Below are positions 49,401 through 53,128 of a stretch of 64,000 bases of DNA, piece by piece. Source of the stretch: Diphasiastrum complanatum (lineage: Eukaryota > Streptophyta > Lycopodiopsida > Lycopodiales > Lycopodiaceae); assembly GCA_029204225.1 (NCBI GenBank), contig CM055092.1, positions 16,202,715 through 16,266,714 on the forward strand, given 5' to 3'. The notes beneath the pieces were generated by a model. The model searched no databases. It saw only the letters and a list, made by a program, of their open reading frames with translations, and was not told the origin of the DNA. A program made the translations under genes and the position numbers. The stretch's first letter is position 1. Every line of letters begins with the position of its first letter.

Positions 49401-51650
49401 ACGAAGCATACGTTGAAGGGAATGGCGGGTAGAACGGAGGAGGTGTGGGGCATGTGTACATGTGTAACAAGAGAGTGTTGAGAGTTGTATTTGGAAAAAG
49501 TGGATTTTTGTTTAATGAGGTTTGGAAGGGAAGGCTAGAGAGGCAGCGGTGTGGAGTGAAGTTATGAGGAAAGAGGCTTGTGATTCTAATGGACTGCCAT
49601 GTGGGAAATGATGAAGTAACGATGCTAGAAACCCTTGGTAGAGTGGTCTACATGGATGGTCAAAGGAATATGTGGGTGCACGATGTGGTGTGGGATGAAA
49701 AGACAACTATGACGTCAAGGTAGTGCCAAAACTAAAGGATAGAAAGGAGTGATCGGAGAGAGTGGTGTGAGTGATTTGAAAATCAGATATGTAGAATGGA
49801 GGATGGTGACCCCATGAGGTAATCAACACCACTAGGCCTTCACTATGAGGATGACCCATAATCAGGCTAGCAAGCTAGGCCGTTGTAATTGGCTAGCTCA
49901 TGAGCTTCTCCTAGTTGCAGCAAGTACTCCCCATATGTAGTAACAGGTCCCAAACAGTCGTCGGATGTCCTGCTAACTCTTAAGTTATCTCCATCAAGGG
50001 CCCATAAGCGAAGATTATTGGTAACATCATGGAAACCCAACTGTCATGAAGTTGTCTTGGCATTAAAATAGAAAGATCCAGAAAAGGTGAACCGGTACTA
50101 TCAGCAAAAGAAGAGGACTCTGGAGGAAAGTAACAAGCTGCAATGAATAGGTCTTTTTCCAAGCCGATATCATGTCTATCAATATGGAGCCAAATATAAC
50201 GTGCATGCTTGTCACGTCTGACAAACTCAATGATAGGACTCAGGGACTGCCTGTATAAAGCAAGCAACTCCACCCGAGCCTTGCCCTGTCATGGATCTAG
50301 TCTCTGGCCTAGGAAGACCTCTTTCTTGGCTCTCCTGAGTCTCCATAAAGAAGAACAATCTCCACCCGCAATGAAACCTGTCAAATCTCCAGCTGCCGAC
50401 AATGAATGGATGCCATTACAATTTTACACCCCATTCCATAGGTAGTTTGGGCAGGGCCCCGGGATGCTCCCATACCCGGGGACCCCAAGCTGGGAGCTAC
50501 CGGATACATGATCAATATATCAGACCTGGCCATCCTTGGTCTGCCCGACGTCTGGTTTTTTTTTTATACTGTCTTTTCCAAAATAACGTCAATCAAGTAG
50601 TGAAAACAAAAAATACTGTATCGACTCAATTTTTCTGAGATTTTCTCGAGTCGTCGCTAATTTTTCAGAGGTTCTCCAAGTGGAATCCAAACCTTTGTTA
50701 TTATGAGCTAGTCTCAAGGAAATGCTTCGCTTCTTCAAGTGCATTTTGGCTGTCTGTAATGCCGCTACTCGAATGTTGAGAGATTTATGTGCTCGAGACT
50801 TTTCTTTGGAAAGAGTAGTTGAAATAACGGATGAAATGGGAGCACTTGGCTTACTACCAGAAATGTCTTAAAATACCATAAAGGTACATCTCAAGTGTGT
50901 AGTTTAACTATGTAGGAGCGTAAAAAATCTCTGAATAACTATAAATAAGTACATATTTTTTATTGGGCTAAGAGACTCTCTCCTGCATGCTTGAATTTAT
51001 TTGAAGTTTGTTGAATGCTTGTAGATTCAGTCATATATCAGGAATGGTGAGCTATCTGCATCAGTTTTCACTTCCAAACACAGTTCTAACTTCTTCATAC
51101 TATATTTCAATTATGAGTTGTATAAGATTGTGTGCTGACATAGTGCGCACCATCAGGATGAATTATCTTTTCTTTATCTTTAGGAACAAGGAAAATTTGT
51201 TTATCTGGTCAAATTTGTCGTTGCAATTTAGCATGTCATTGCCTTAGTTTTGTTTGAATAACCAGAAACTTGTCATTACGTTCTGACAGATCTCAGTACA
51301 CCTGTGGATTCACATGGGCTTTTTGACAATATTGTTCTGCTATGCAGTGTGAATTAATGGATTGTTAACTTATCGTGACCATATGAATTGTTAGAAAGTT
51401 GAGCTACTAGTTATGTTTATGTGACAATACGCAATTTATGGAAAAGATATTTTACAGGATATCTGTCTTGCAGGTGGAGGCAATTCCACCAACTGCGTTT
51501 TTAGAAAAAGCAGCAACAAGCAAAGATCCTCATACATTGGTGGCTGTATTTCGATTTTGCTGTGATTGTGTCCCTAACTTTCAGCTGACACAATATTTTG
51601 ATATATATTGCAAACTTATCAATGAAGCACTGTCAATTAGAGCCCAATAG
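8729..51650 (+). CDS. RMC1: RMC1/Mic1-domain protein (MON1-CCZ1 regulator), 11 exons
   Basis: Exons: 8729-8917, 24369-24628, 24839-24992, 26734-26843, 27007-27094, 34800-35159, 35363-35437, 43536-44311, 44474-44582, 47342-47521, 51474-51650. The total is 2478 bases, 825 residues, with no frameshift or internal stop. The product matches the plant homologue of human RMC1/C18orf8 as I remember it. Examples are [10 protein letters not shown] and NVSWYVYTH (about residues 130-180), YRFYRDAVV (about 256-264) and VDNILLVHQ (about 280). The N-terminal part (1-400) is the beta-propeller-like region. Residues about 440-640 are a Ser/Thr-rich disordered insert. The rest is the C-terminal Mic1 helical domain (LGMDML-like [18 protein letters not shown]). 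In animals RMC1 is a subunit of the MON1-CCZ1 exchange factor for Rab7 on late endosomes; the same role here is inferred. The first ATG is 8729, but homology becomes clear only after 8762, so the true start may be there. Introns make up 94 percent of the span. Confidence 0.92.
9590..9810. repeat. Dispersed repeat copy 1 (pair with 23520-23740)
   Basis: Shares with 23520-23740 the string atttcaaggagaagcaaaa, a following A-rich stretch, and a block with ccctgatttccggaa against ccctaatttctggaa ending in gcatgcaac or gcttgcaac. Both copies lie in RMC1 intron 1 in the same orientation. No coding capacity is seen. Confidence 0.6.
10674..12095 (-). other. 473-codon Trp-rich open frame, coding status doubtful
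   Basis: A 1422-base frame is open from Met at 12095 to a stop at 10674. The product is unusually rich in Trp, Cys, His and Phe, with recurring IPW motifs (LWIPWAF, FWIPWYD, LRIPWPS) that come from a repeated CCAAGGTATCC on +. No domain is recognised. It lies directly downstream, on the same strand, of a gypsy protease remnant (12360-12611), where reverse transcriptase would be expected. The composition suggests a biased non-coding or repeat-derived sequence rather than a conserved protein, but its length is notable. Two hydrophobic overlapping frames (10685-11047, 11222-11575) look like by-products of the same bias. Confidence 0.3.
12360..12611 (-). mobile_element. Ty3/gypsy aspartic protease C-terminal remnant
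   Basis: The 83-codon product contains [20 protein letters not shown], then a [10 protein letters not shown]-like strand and LAGI. This is the pattern of the C-terminal half of retropepsins in plant gypsy polyproteins (usually YDVILGMDWL). The catalytic DSGA half is absent. The copia element on + begins just beyond its 5' edge, so the gypsy copy was probably cut by that insertion. Confidence 0.6.
12622..12783 (+). repeat. Putative 5' LTR of copia element 1
   Basis: A segment beginning TGTGTCAC and ending CCTACA lies directly against the primer-binding site at 12784. The right edge is well supported. The left edge is a guess from the TG..CA rule and the end of the gypsy protease homology. It contains GGGCGCCC at 12701-12708. 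Confidence 0.5.
12784..12795 (+). promoter_or_regulatory. Primer-binding site, initiator Met tRNA
   Basis: TGGTATCAGAGC is complementary to the 3' end of plant initiator tRNA-Met, the usual primer of Ty1/copia elements. Confidence 0.9.
12796..13459 (+). other. Copia 1 leader with GGCGCC repeats
   Basis: Untranslated leader between the primer site and gag. Variants of ggagggcgccc recur (near 12824, 12929, 13033 and 13119), separated by blocks such as ttttcaggtt and gcccaaaaatc. The palindromic GGGCGCCC could act as an RNA dimerisation loop; that is inference. Confidence 0.55.
13460..14424 (+). mobile_element. gag: Copia 1 gag, frameshifted
   Basis: ATG at 13460 is followed by a TAA at codon 5 (13472). 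The gag protein then continues in three frames: [18 protein letters not shown] (13496 on), the UBN2-type core with [20 protein letters not shown] (to about 14100), and a Lys/Gly-rich segment with the zinc knuckle [14 protein letters not shown] (CX2CX4HX4C, near 14251-14292). A premature stop plus frameshifts make it a pseudogene. Confidence 0.85.
14494..16350 (+). mobile_element. pol: Copia 1 pol, 5' half (PR-IN-RT start), broken
   Basis: The aspartic protease begins [12 protein letters not shown] (catalytic DSGA, about 14494-14530). Next comes the GAG-pre-integrase region ([14 protein letters not shown]-like, about 14905-14945), then integrase with [16 protein letters not shown] (about 15095) and [13 protein letters not shown] (about 15170), with a large internal loss near 15240-15350. 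Reverse transcriptase starts at about 16090 ([20 protein letters not shown]) and ends at [19 protein letters not shown] and FGWRFWAIK (about 16345). The remainder of RT is not on this strand; the sequence switches to a minus-strand copia 3' half. Confidence 0.8.
16352..17405 (-). mobile_element. pol: Copia RT C-terminal half and RNase H, inverted
   Basis: On minus, 17393 to 16710 reads [21 protein letters not shown] (the YVDD catalytic motif) and [11 protein letters not shown]. Then 16655 to 16358 gives the RNase H end with [33 protein letters not shown] and [15 protein letters not shown]. This is exactly the part of pol missing from the + strand copy at 14494-16350, placed head-to-head against it. 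It is either an in-place inversion of the 3' half or a second element joined at the break. A stop (near 16712) separates the two pieces. Confidence 0.85.
17383..17513 (+). repeat. Local duplication at the copia inversion edge
   Basis: aatatacaacacatgttta occurs at 17383 and again at 17491, each followed by ctac. A third, shorter piece (caatatacaacacat) follows at about 17518. The copies flank 85 unrelated bases at the outer edge of the inverted copia half, like filler DNA from a repaired break. Confidence 0.65.
17545..17993 (-). repeat. 3' LTR of collapsed chromovirus
   Basis: Read on minus, the LTR begins TGTCATGCCC right after a polypurine tract (18008-17994). Part of it (17841-17960) is repeated at 19278-19397. 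Another part (about 17560-17750) resembles 48510-48685. The far end near 17545 is approximate. Confidence 0.6.
17994..18008 (-). promoter_or_regulatory. Polypurine tract of chromovirus 1
   Basis: On minus the tract reads aataaggggggaaga, immediately before the LTR start TGTCATG. The gypsy copy at 29334-29347 has a matching arrangement. Confidence 0.7.
18022..19277 (-). mobile_element. pol: Chromovirus 1: integrase and chromodomain remnant
   Basis: On minus, 19099-18863 holds the zinc-binding end and start of the integrase core ([41 protein letters not shown]). Then 18814-18377 has [12 protein letters not shown] and [14 protein letters not shown] (core Asp and Glu), and 18444-18022 has [13 protein letters not shown] and [13 protein letters not shown]. 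The end is a chromodomain ([17 protein letters not shown]), placing it in the Ty3/gypsy chromovirus lineage. Gag, protease and RT are absent: upstream of the zinc-binding domain the sequence jumps to an LTR fragment at 19278. Confidence 0.88.
19278..19397 (-). repeat. LTR fragment repeated from 17841-17960
   Basis: A 120-base copy with only two visible differences from 17841-17960, same orientation. It lies directly between the chromovirus integrase fragment and LINE copy C. It looks like what remains of the 5' LTR after a deletion that removed gag to RT. Confidence 0.85.
19399..20886 (-). mobile_element. LINE copy C, reverse transcriptase, best preserved
   Basis: On minus, 20804-20211 gives the RT fingers and palm: [55 protein letters not shown] and the catalytic [11 protein letters not shown] stop separates it from 20210-19389, the thumb and connection: [39 protein letters not shown] and [14 protein letters not shown]. 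The zf-RVT region and tail are lost at the junction with the LTR fragment at 19397. The upstream end matches the [10 protein letters not shown] segment of copies E and H. This is the reference copy for the other LINE pieces here; the clade is not settled. Confidence 0.88.
20887..22180. other. RMC1 intron 1 stretch, nothing recognised
   Basis: AT-rich sequence with no motif or repeat I can assign. The last 200 bases may be the leader of the copia derivative that follows. Confidence 0.5.
22201..22770 (+). mobile_element. Copia deletion derivative: gag joined to pol end
   Basis: Starts with a copia gag (ATG at 22201, [17 protein letters not shown]; continuing with [20 protein letters not shown] and [13 protein letters not shown], in shifted frames). 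At about 22660, after NTLPLSYER, the sequence becomes the extreme C-terminus of copia pol: frame-shifted [20 protein letters not shown] polypurine tract follows (aagggggagta, 22758-22768) and a probable 3' LTR. About 3 kb of pol is therefore missing between gag and the RNase H end. Confidence 0.78.
22769..23160 (+). repeat. Probable 3' LTR of the copia derivative
   Basis: Begins ttaggaattaatg after the polypurine tract, as in many plant copia 3' LTRs. The right boundary is not defined; no second LTR copy was found. Confidence 0.4.
23520..23740. repeat. Dispersed repeat copy 2 (pair with 9590-9810)
   Basis: See the copy at 9590. The similarity includes atttcaaggagaagcaaaa and the gaacgcgatc-containing block. 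Same orientation, about 14 kb apart in the same intron. Confidence 0.6.
24369..24628 (+). CDS. RMC1: RMC1 exon 2
   Basis: Residues 64-149 plus two bases; VFSWPVN to FVTT. Acceptor gttgcag, donor gttggt. Contains [15 protein letters not shown] and [10 protein letters not shown], hallmarks of the family's N-terminal propeller-like region. Confidence 0.92.
24839..24992 (+). CDS. RMC1: RMC1 exon 3
   Basis: Completes Ser150 and runs to GYQ at residue 201. Contains [20 protein letters not shown], strongly conserved in plant homologues. Acceptor gtgtgcag, donor gtgcgt. Confidence 0.93.
26734..26843 (+). CDS. RMC1: RMC1 exon 4
   Basis: Begins [12 protein letters not shown] and includes [14 protein letters not shown]. 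The acceptor is catccag (26733). A nearer-looking cag at 26743 would leave the frame broken. Donor gtaagt. Confidence 0.92.
27007..27094 (+). CDS. RMC1: RMC1 exon 5
   Basis: Encodes [20 protein letters not shown] and FYRDAVVSQ. Acceptor gaccag, donor gtgagt, ending in phase 0. Confidence 0.93.
27790..28040 (+). mobile_element. LINE fragment on the sense strand
   Basis: The translation on + reads [20 protein letters not shown] and [10 protein letters not shown]. It corresponds to [20 protein letters not shown] and [10 protein letters not shown] of LINE copy C. It is a short internal piece and the only LINE fragment here on the + strand. Confidence 0.75.
28560..28855 (+). other. Coiled-coil-like coding fragment, unidentified
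   Basis: On + one frame reads [28 protein letters not shown], a stop at 28718-28720, then [13 protein letters not shown]. The heptad-like Leu spacing suggests a coiled coil, as in some retroelement gag proteins. It overlaps the region where the 3' LTR of chromovirus 2 could end. Function unknown. Confidence 0.3.
28860..29333 (-). repeat. 3' LTR start of chromovirus 2 (far end undefined)
   Basis: On minus the LTR begins TGTTACGTACCC at 29333 after a polypurine tract (29347-29334, aaagggggtgggaa). This resembles the LTR start of chromovirus 1. I cannot place the far end. Confidence 0.5.
29346..30509 (-). mobile_element. pol: Chromovirus 2: integrase with chromodomain
   Basis: On minus, 30509-30141 carries [56 protein letters not shown] and [13 protein letters not shown]. 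Then 30241-29831 has [16 protein letters not shown] and a conserved SDWEKYLP-type segment. After frameshifts, 29819-29346 has [33 protein letters not shown] and the chromodomain [19 protein letters not shown]. It is antisense to RMC1 within intron 5. Frameshifts near 30240 and 29760 make it inactive. Confidence 0.9.
30900..32025 (-). mobile_element. pol: Chromovirus 2: reverse transcriptase and RNase H
   Basis: On minus, 32025-31573 has [39 protein letters not shown] and [16 protein letters not shown] frameshift near 31640 leads into 31643-30900, with [20 protein letters not shown], the active-site motif, [13 protein letters not shown], and an RNase H start ([20 protein letters not shown]). 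The active-site motif reads YLED at 31495-31506, where YLDD or YIDD is expected, so the second position of the catalytic pair is Glu-Asp rather than Asp-Asp. Confidence 0.9.
32088..32335 (-). mobile_element. gag: Chromovirus 2: gag start fused to pre-RT linker
   Basis: On minus, 32330 reads [20 protein letters not shown] and [18 protein letters not shown], a helical gag N-terminus. At about 32160 it passes with no intervening gag core, zinc knuckle or protease toward the pre-RT linker ([19 protein letters not shown], about 32000-32070). Most of gag and the protease have been deleted. The 5' edge at 32335-32340 is a sharp junction with LINE sequence. Confidence 0.6.
32340..32876 (-). mobile_element. 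LINE copy F, RT N-terminal region
   Basis: On minus the translation gives [39 protein letters not shown] and, with frameshifts, the [22 protein letters not shown] segment seen in copies E and H. Its 3' side ends at the chromovirus 2 junction. Its 5' side starts exactly at the (GA)n tail of the next LINE. Confidence 0.78.
32877..33034 (-). mobile_element. LINE 3' end T1, about 100 bases plus (TC)n
   Basis: (GA)n at 32877-32938, then the tail flank with GTCTT, an ATGCC-AAAA-GGCAT hairpin and AAGAC (32950-32979), then 3' UTR closely matching copy B (gtacatatcaagtatgtgg). The copy stops at 33034, where the next purine tail begins, so it is an extremely 5'-truncated insertion. Confidence 0.8.
33035..33240 (-). 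mobile_element. LINE 3' end T2
   Basis: Imperfect purine tail (33035-33075, GA with GAAA units), then gctctattaacgtctt and a hairpin GCACCC-GT-GGGTGC (33095-33108) closed by GTCTT and AAGAC (33086-33090, 33111-33115). About 125 bases of 3' UTR follow before the next tail. Confidence 0.75.
33241..33997 (-). mobile_element. LINE 3' end T3 with degenerate C-terminus
   Basis: (GA)n at 33241-33293, then a hairpin TACC-AAAA-GGTA (33314-33325). The body carries decayed C-terminal coding sequence: [20 protein letters not shown] against YYEIKGRYHCLFREMPTTLR of copy B. Stops and frameshifts are present. Confidence 0.75.
33998..34150 (-). mobile_element. LINE 3' end T4
   Basis: (GA)n at 33998-34022, then gggctctattaatgttttta and 3' UTR-like sequence with gtacatgtcaagtatg (34073-34088). 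The hairpin is degraded. The 5' limit is approximate. Confidence 0.65.
34800..35159 (+). CDS. RMC1: RMC1 exon 6
   Basis: Exactly 120 codons (residues 268-387). Contains [30 protein letters not shown] and [20 protein letters not shown]. Acceptor tttctgcag, donor gtaatt. Confidence 0.94.
35363..35437 (+). CDS. RMC1: RMC1 exon 7
   Basis: Twenty-five codons encoding [20 protein letters not shown] and TEAEK, conserved in plant homologues. Acceptor atgtcag, donor gtgaat. Confidence 0.92.
35438..37387 (+). other. RMC1 intron 7, left part, no element recognised
   Basis: T-rich intron sequence (for example many ctt and ttt runs at 35900-36800). No transposon protein or RNA gene is visible before the (AT)n tract. 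Confidence 0.5.
37388..37448. repeat. (AT)n microsatellite
   Basis: About 30 AT units directly left of the putative hAT end. Confidence 0.95.
37455..37535. repeat. GGTACC-rich cluster at hAT left end
   Basis: Six occurrences of GGTACC or close forms in about 80 bases, in both orientations because the hexamer is palindromic. The position fits subterminal transposase-binding repeats. Confidence 0.6.
37640..37945. repeat. hAT subterminal degenerate repeats
   Basis: Repeats of cacatggggg-like units (37679-37790) followed by gagagccagtgagag and tgagaggctg units (37855-37945). Non-coding. Confidence 0.5.
38087..38320 (+). CDS. Small charged ORF in the hAT element
   Basis: A 77-residue product with a Pro/Ala segment and a helical, Arg/Glu-rich C-terminal half ([20 protein letters not shown]). 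The same frame is open upstream through [20 protein letters not shown], so a longer spliced or truncated product is possible. It runs opposite to the transposase. No family recognised. Confidence 0.3.
   Translation: MLRQTQQRHPELQIPAPAVAPAPPVELDLDEQIGMNFTRRQLIMVRERVARCRANQEAERERQNNAPDEGKESVEDP
38907..40316 (-). CDS. Pro-rich, AT-hook-like ORF at the hAT 3' end
   Basis: A 469-residue frame. The N-terminus is acidic ([19 protein letters not shown]). The middle (about residues 180-340) is Pro/Ala-rich low complexity. Near residues 370-405 there are basic clusters [16 protein letters not shown] and [10 protein letters not shown] that resemble AT-hooks (G-R-P core). It follows the transposase C-terminal region on the same strand and may be its extension after a frameshift, or a second element-encoded protein. 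The composition contrasts sharply with the AT-rich host introns. Confidence 0.5.
   Translation of the reverse strand: MYEADEPVSEDEQDEDEPIRVVFARSEWDEADDTGVGHTPRAGVTGASRGRGGAHGTGCIGKQAGHTGGASGIPTYVNMMEEALDRGQSDLDAGPAAAWMRAVQSHGRYYDNTPEETPDDFDCTDWEAMQGLQGAHDEARVDSGDGAQDEAQSPEHLYSDAQLDDLIATLDSEAQQMPSVRAPPSSLASMPFTESRPVLPVSQRVYVRRTAPPVPLMPLRPAALPSPSTFAAPGLHGRPPSVPRFSLAAPTSTVAPRVAPPVAAPTSHPPPLVAPTPLAPPLAAPRMYQYRPPQRPFQYISPLYLPPAQPVPPPAAAPQAHTPRAHPPRSAAQGVPSLASLFQAASAWAQPSQPGDLHGGDEAFTAPLVRKRSGRPKGAPNKKGKAQKLPGRRGRPRRAPGTARGAVLSQLEQVLLVWLAWGLMRRQIGMMLVTSPPMPVPDKHRYRMRESARGPELSPKHASESEPKH
40539..41232 (-). mobile_element. hAT transposase C-terminal region
   Basis: On minus, 41232-40825 ends with [20 protein letters not shown] and LQVLS. 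40748-40539 has [20 protein letters not shown] and [15 protein letters not shown]. These match the hAT C-terminal dimerisation pattern (WW..G, LQ.LA..VLS, S..ERNWS...IH...RNRL). The intervening 40750-40825 contains stops and may be an intron (gt..ag in minus sense not assigned). Confidence 0.82.
41272..41799 (-). mobile_element. hAT transposase core
   Basis: 175 open codons: [56 protein letters not shown] and [20 protein letters not shown]. These match the hAT region following DUF659 (typically CAAHCLDLMLEDIGK and so on). Confidence 0.82.
41949..42530 (-). mobile_element. hAT transposase N-terminal / DUF659 start
   Basis: A low-complexity Pro/Ser region, then [20 protein letters not shown] and [33 protein letters not shown]. 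This fits the IPF..V.SP.F........G....PS...LR..LL start of DUF659. The BED finger that normally precedes it is absent. Confidence 0.75.
42713..42870 (-). mobile_element. LINE RT fragment
   Basis: On + the sequence parallels LINE copy C at 20440-20520 (gagagaggacacccct against gagagaggacatccct). It covers the [18 protein letters not shown] region with changes. It joins the hAT frame directly at about 42712. Confidence 0.7.
42895..42980 (-). mobile_element. Copia RNase H scrap
   Basis: The + strand caatgggctactttttactt matches cagtgggctgctttttactt at 16688-16707 in the inverted copia half. Too short and decayed to classify further. Confidence 0.55.
43536..44311 (+). CDS. RMC1: RMC1 exon 8 (large, Ser-rich linker)
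   Basis: Residues 413-670 plus two bases. Starts [20 protein letters not shown] and [14 protein letters not shown] (conserved). About 200 residues rich in Ser, Thr, Ala and acidic residues follow (likely disordered), then [19 protein letters not shown], which opens the Mic1 domain. Acceptor tctccag, donor gtatgt. Confidence 0.93.
44474..44582 (+). CDS. RMC1: RMC1 exon 9
   Basis: Completes Ser671, then [20 protein letters not shown] and [16 protein letters not shown]. Acceptor catccag, donor gtaccc. Confidence 0.93.
44583..45485 (+). other. RMC1 intron 9, left part, nothing recognised
   Basis: AT-rich intron sequence without an identifiable element. Confidence 0.5.
45490..45800. repeat. Degenerate short repeats with CATTTTTCCAGCCTA
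   Basis: catttttccagcctattgcc and catttttccagcctaatccc recur about 100 bases apart. Several gggctttttcc and ttttcccagctac blocks surround them. This suggests an old tandem array beside LINE copy E. Confidence 0.5.
45830..46245 (-). mobile_element. LINE copy E, RT N-terminal region
   Basis: On minus, 46141 reads [20 protein letters not shown] and [20 protein letters not shown], then [20 protein letters not shown] and [19 protein letters not shown]. It is homologous to copies F and H. The RT palm is missing. Confidence 0.85.
47342..47521 (+). CDS. RMC1: RMC1 exon 10
   Basis: Sixty codons: [40 protein letters not shown] and [11 protein letters not shown]. Acceptor ttctacag. The donor gtttgt is weaker than the others but keeps the frame to exon 11. 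Confidence 0.92.
47990..48310 (-). mobile_element. LINE copy G, C-terminal fragment
   Basis: On + the sequence parallels copy B: gaacatctctcgtaccata against ggacatctcgtgtaccacc, and gtgctcctcaaactccacctc against gtgctcctcagactccacctc. It encodes the decayed zf-RVT to AYEDPRCVAL region. No (GA)n tail remains. Confidence 0.75.
48451..48690 (-). repeat. Chromovirus LTR fragment with PBS-like site
   Basis: 48510-48685 parallels the LTR region 17560-17750 (gatctagcccccaagctatg identical; accaaaatcaagcatgcaat against acaaaatcaagcatacacta). On minus, TGGTATCAAAGC at 48462-48451 resembles an initiator Met tRNA primer site and lies at the expected side. It is inserted in, or joined to, LINE copy H at 48690. 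Confidence 0.65.
48691..50560 (-). mobile_element. LINE copy H: endonuclease and RT N-terminus
   Basis: On minus, 50273-49980 has [20 protein letters not shown] and [20 protein letters not shown], the pattern of a LINE APE-type endonuclease. 49236-48690 then gives RT with [48 protein letters not shown] and [20 protein letters not shown]. It is cut at 48690 by LTR sequence. The upstream limit near 50560 is approximate. Confidence 0.82.
50561..51473 (+). other. RMC1 intron 10, right part, nothing recognised
   Basis: Includes a short stretch (50865-50910) reminiscent of the LINE tail flank (aaaataccataaaggtacatc). Otherwise unassigned AT-rich sequence. Confidence 0.45.
51474..51650 (+). CDS. 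RMC1: RMC1 exon 11 and stop
   Basis: [37 protein letters not shown], then NEALSIRAQ and TAG at 51648-51650. Acceptor gtcttgcag. The end is collinear with plant homologues, so the protein is complete. Confidence 0.92.
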   Translation: MEAIPPTAFLEKAATSKDPHTLVAVFRFCCDCVPNFQLTQYFDIYCKLINEALSIRAQ

Positions 51651-53063
51651 GCCATACATAGTTGGTATGGATCCGGTGAGTTGCTAAATGACTGCTGGTC
51701 CCACTCCAGTCAGTTTTGGAAATAAGTAAACTGCTGCTGGACTTTCTCGTAAAAATCTAGTGTGTTAAAATTTCTACCCATCCGTGTTCCCCTGAATTAT
51801 TAATTTCTTGCATCTATCTATTTTGAAGAAAGTTCTGTCTGCTTCTTGGGTTTGGAGAACCTGGTGTCTATTGGCATATGCCCAAGAAGTACCTTACATT
51901 GTGAAATCTAAATTGTTGAAAGTGCATGAGTTTTAATTTCTTCGAGAAGCTCTAGATGGTTTATTTTACTTTGTTCATCTCCAAATGTGCTGTCCCTTTT
52001 TAGAAGCTTCACATGAAATTTGCGTGCTATATATTAACAAAAGCACATAACAACAGCATGAGTGCAAATCCAAACTCATAAAATAAAAAACATGGTGATG
52101 CAAGGGATATAATCAATTTTTTAAAGGCCCCTAGTCATAGGATCAATTATTCTCTTAGTTTTTTAAACTTGATGGGCACTATTAACTTCAGAAGTATTGC
52201 AACAAGCCAGTTTGCACCTTGAATAAGTCAAAGGCTTCAGAAGCATCTAGGTAATTTTTATGATTGACACATTTGTTGAGAATTCCAAATGTTAATAAAT
52301 CAGCCTTCCATAAGTGTAACGTCCAAAACAGAAGTTCCTTTGTTGACTTACGGCTTCAAATATGTACTTAGAAACAGCAAAGATTTCCTTAATTTCAATA
52401 TAATATGTCAATACATATATGACTTACAAATTGATCTGGGTAGGCTTTACAATGTTGAAATGCTTTTCAATCATAACTTTTAATTTGTGCCATAATAAAA
52501 AACGTAAAAACTAACCATGCTCAGTCAAATAATTCATCTAAAAGATATAGGGGGTACCTCAAAATCCTAAACTTTGACCTGGTCACTTGACGATTATATG
52601 CTGACTGCTTTGAATGCTGGCAAAGCTTCTAGCTATATCTTTTGATATTCTCAAAATACATTACTTGGATCCTAAGAAAGCTAAATTTCAAAATGTGGTT
52701 GGACGACGAGATGTTTGAAAGTTTTGTGCCTTACAAATAAGCCATATCCTTCTAGAAATTACATGGTATTGGTTAACTTGCCCATTAAAGTTTTCATGTA
52801 CTAAAGATAATCTGAAAAGAGAGATTTTGAGATTCCACAGCATAGAAAGGGCATTTCTTGATAATCCTAATGAACCCACAATTAAATGAGTGTTGCATCT
52901 GATTTTCATTGTCCATCGATATTAGTAGCTTCTCATATCTTTTCTCTCATGGTGGTATGACCATGAGGAGTACATTCAATGTCAATTAAGGCCAACAAAT
53001 GATTAAATTCTGAAAATGGAACAAGATTTCAAGTTATGAGCTTGTTCCAAGAGATTCTTATAT

Positions 53064-53128
<65 letters not shown>

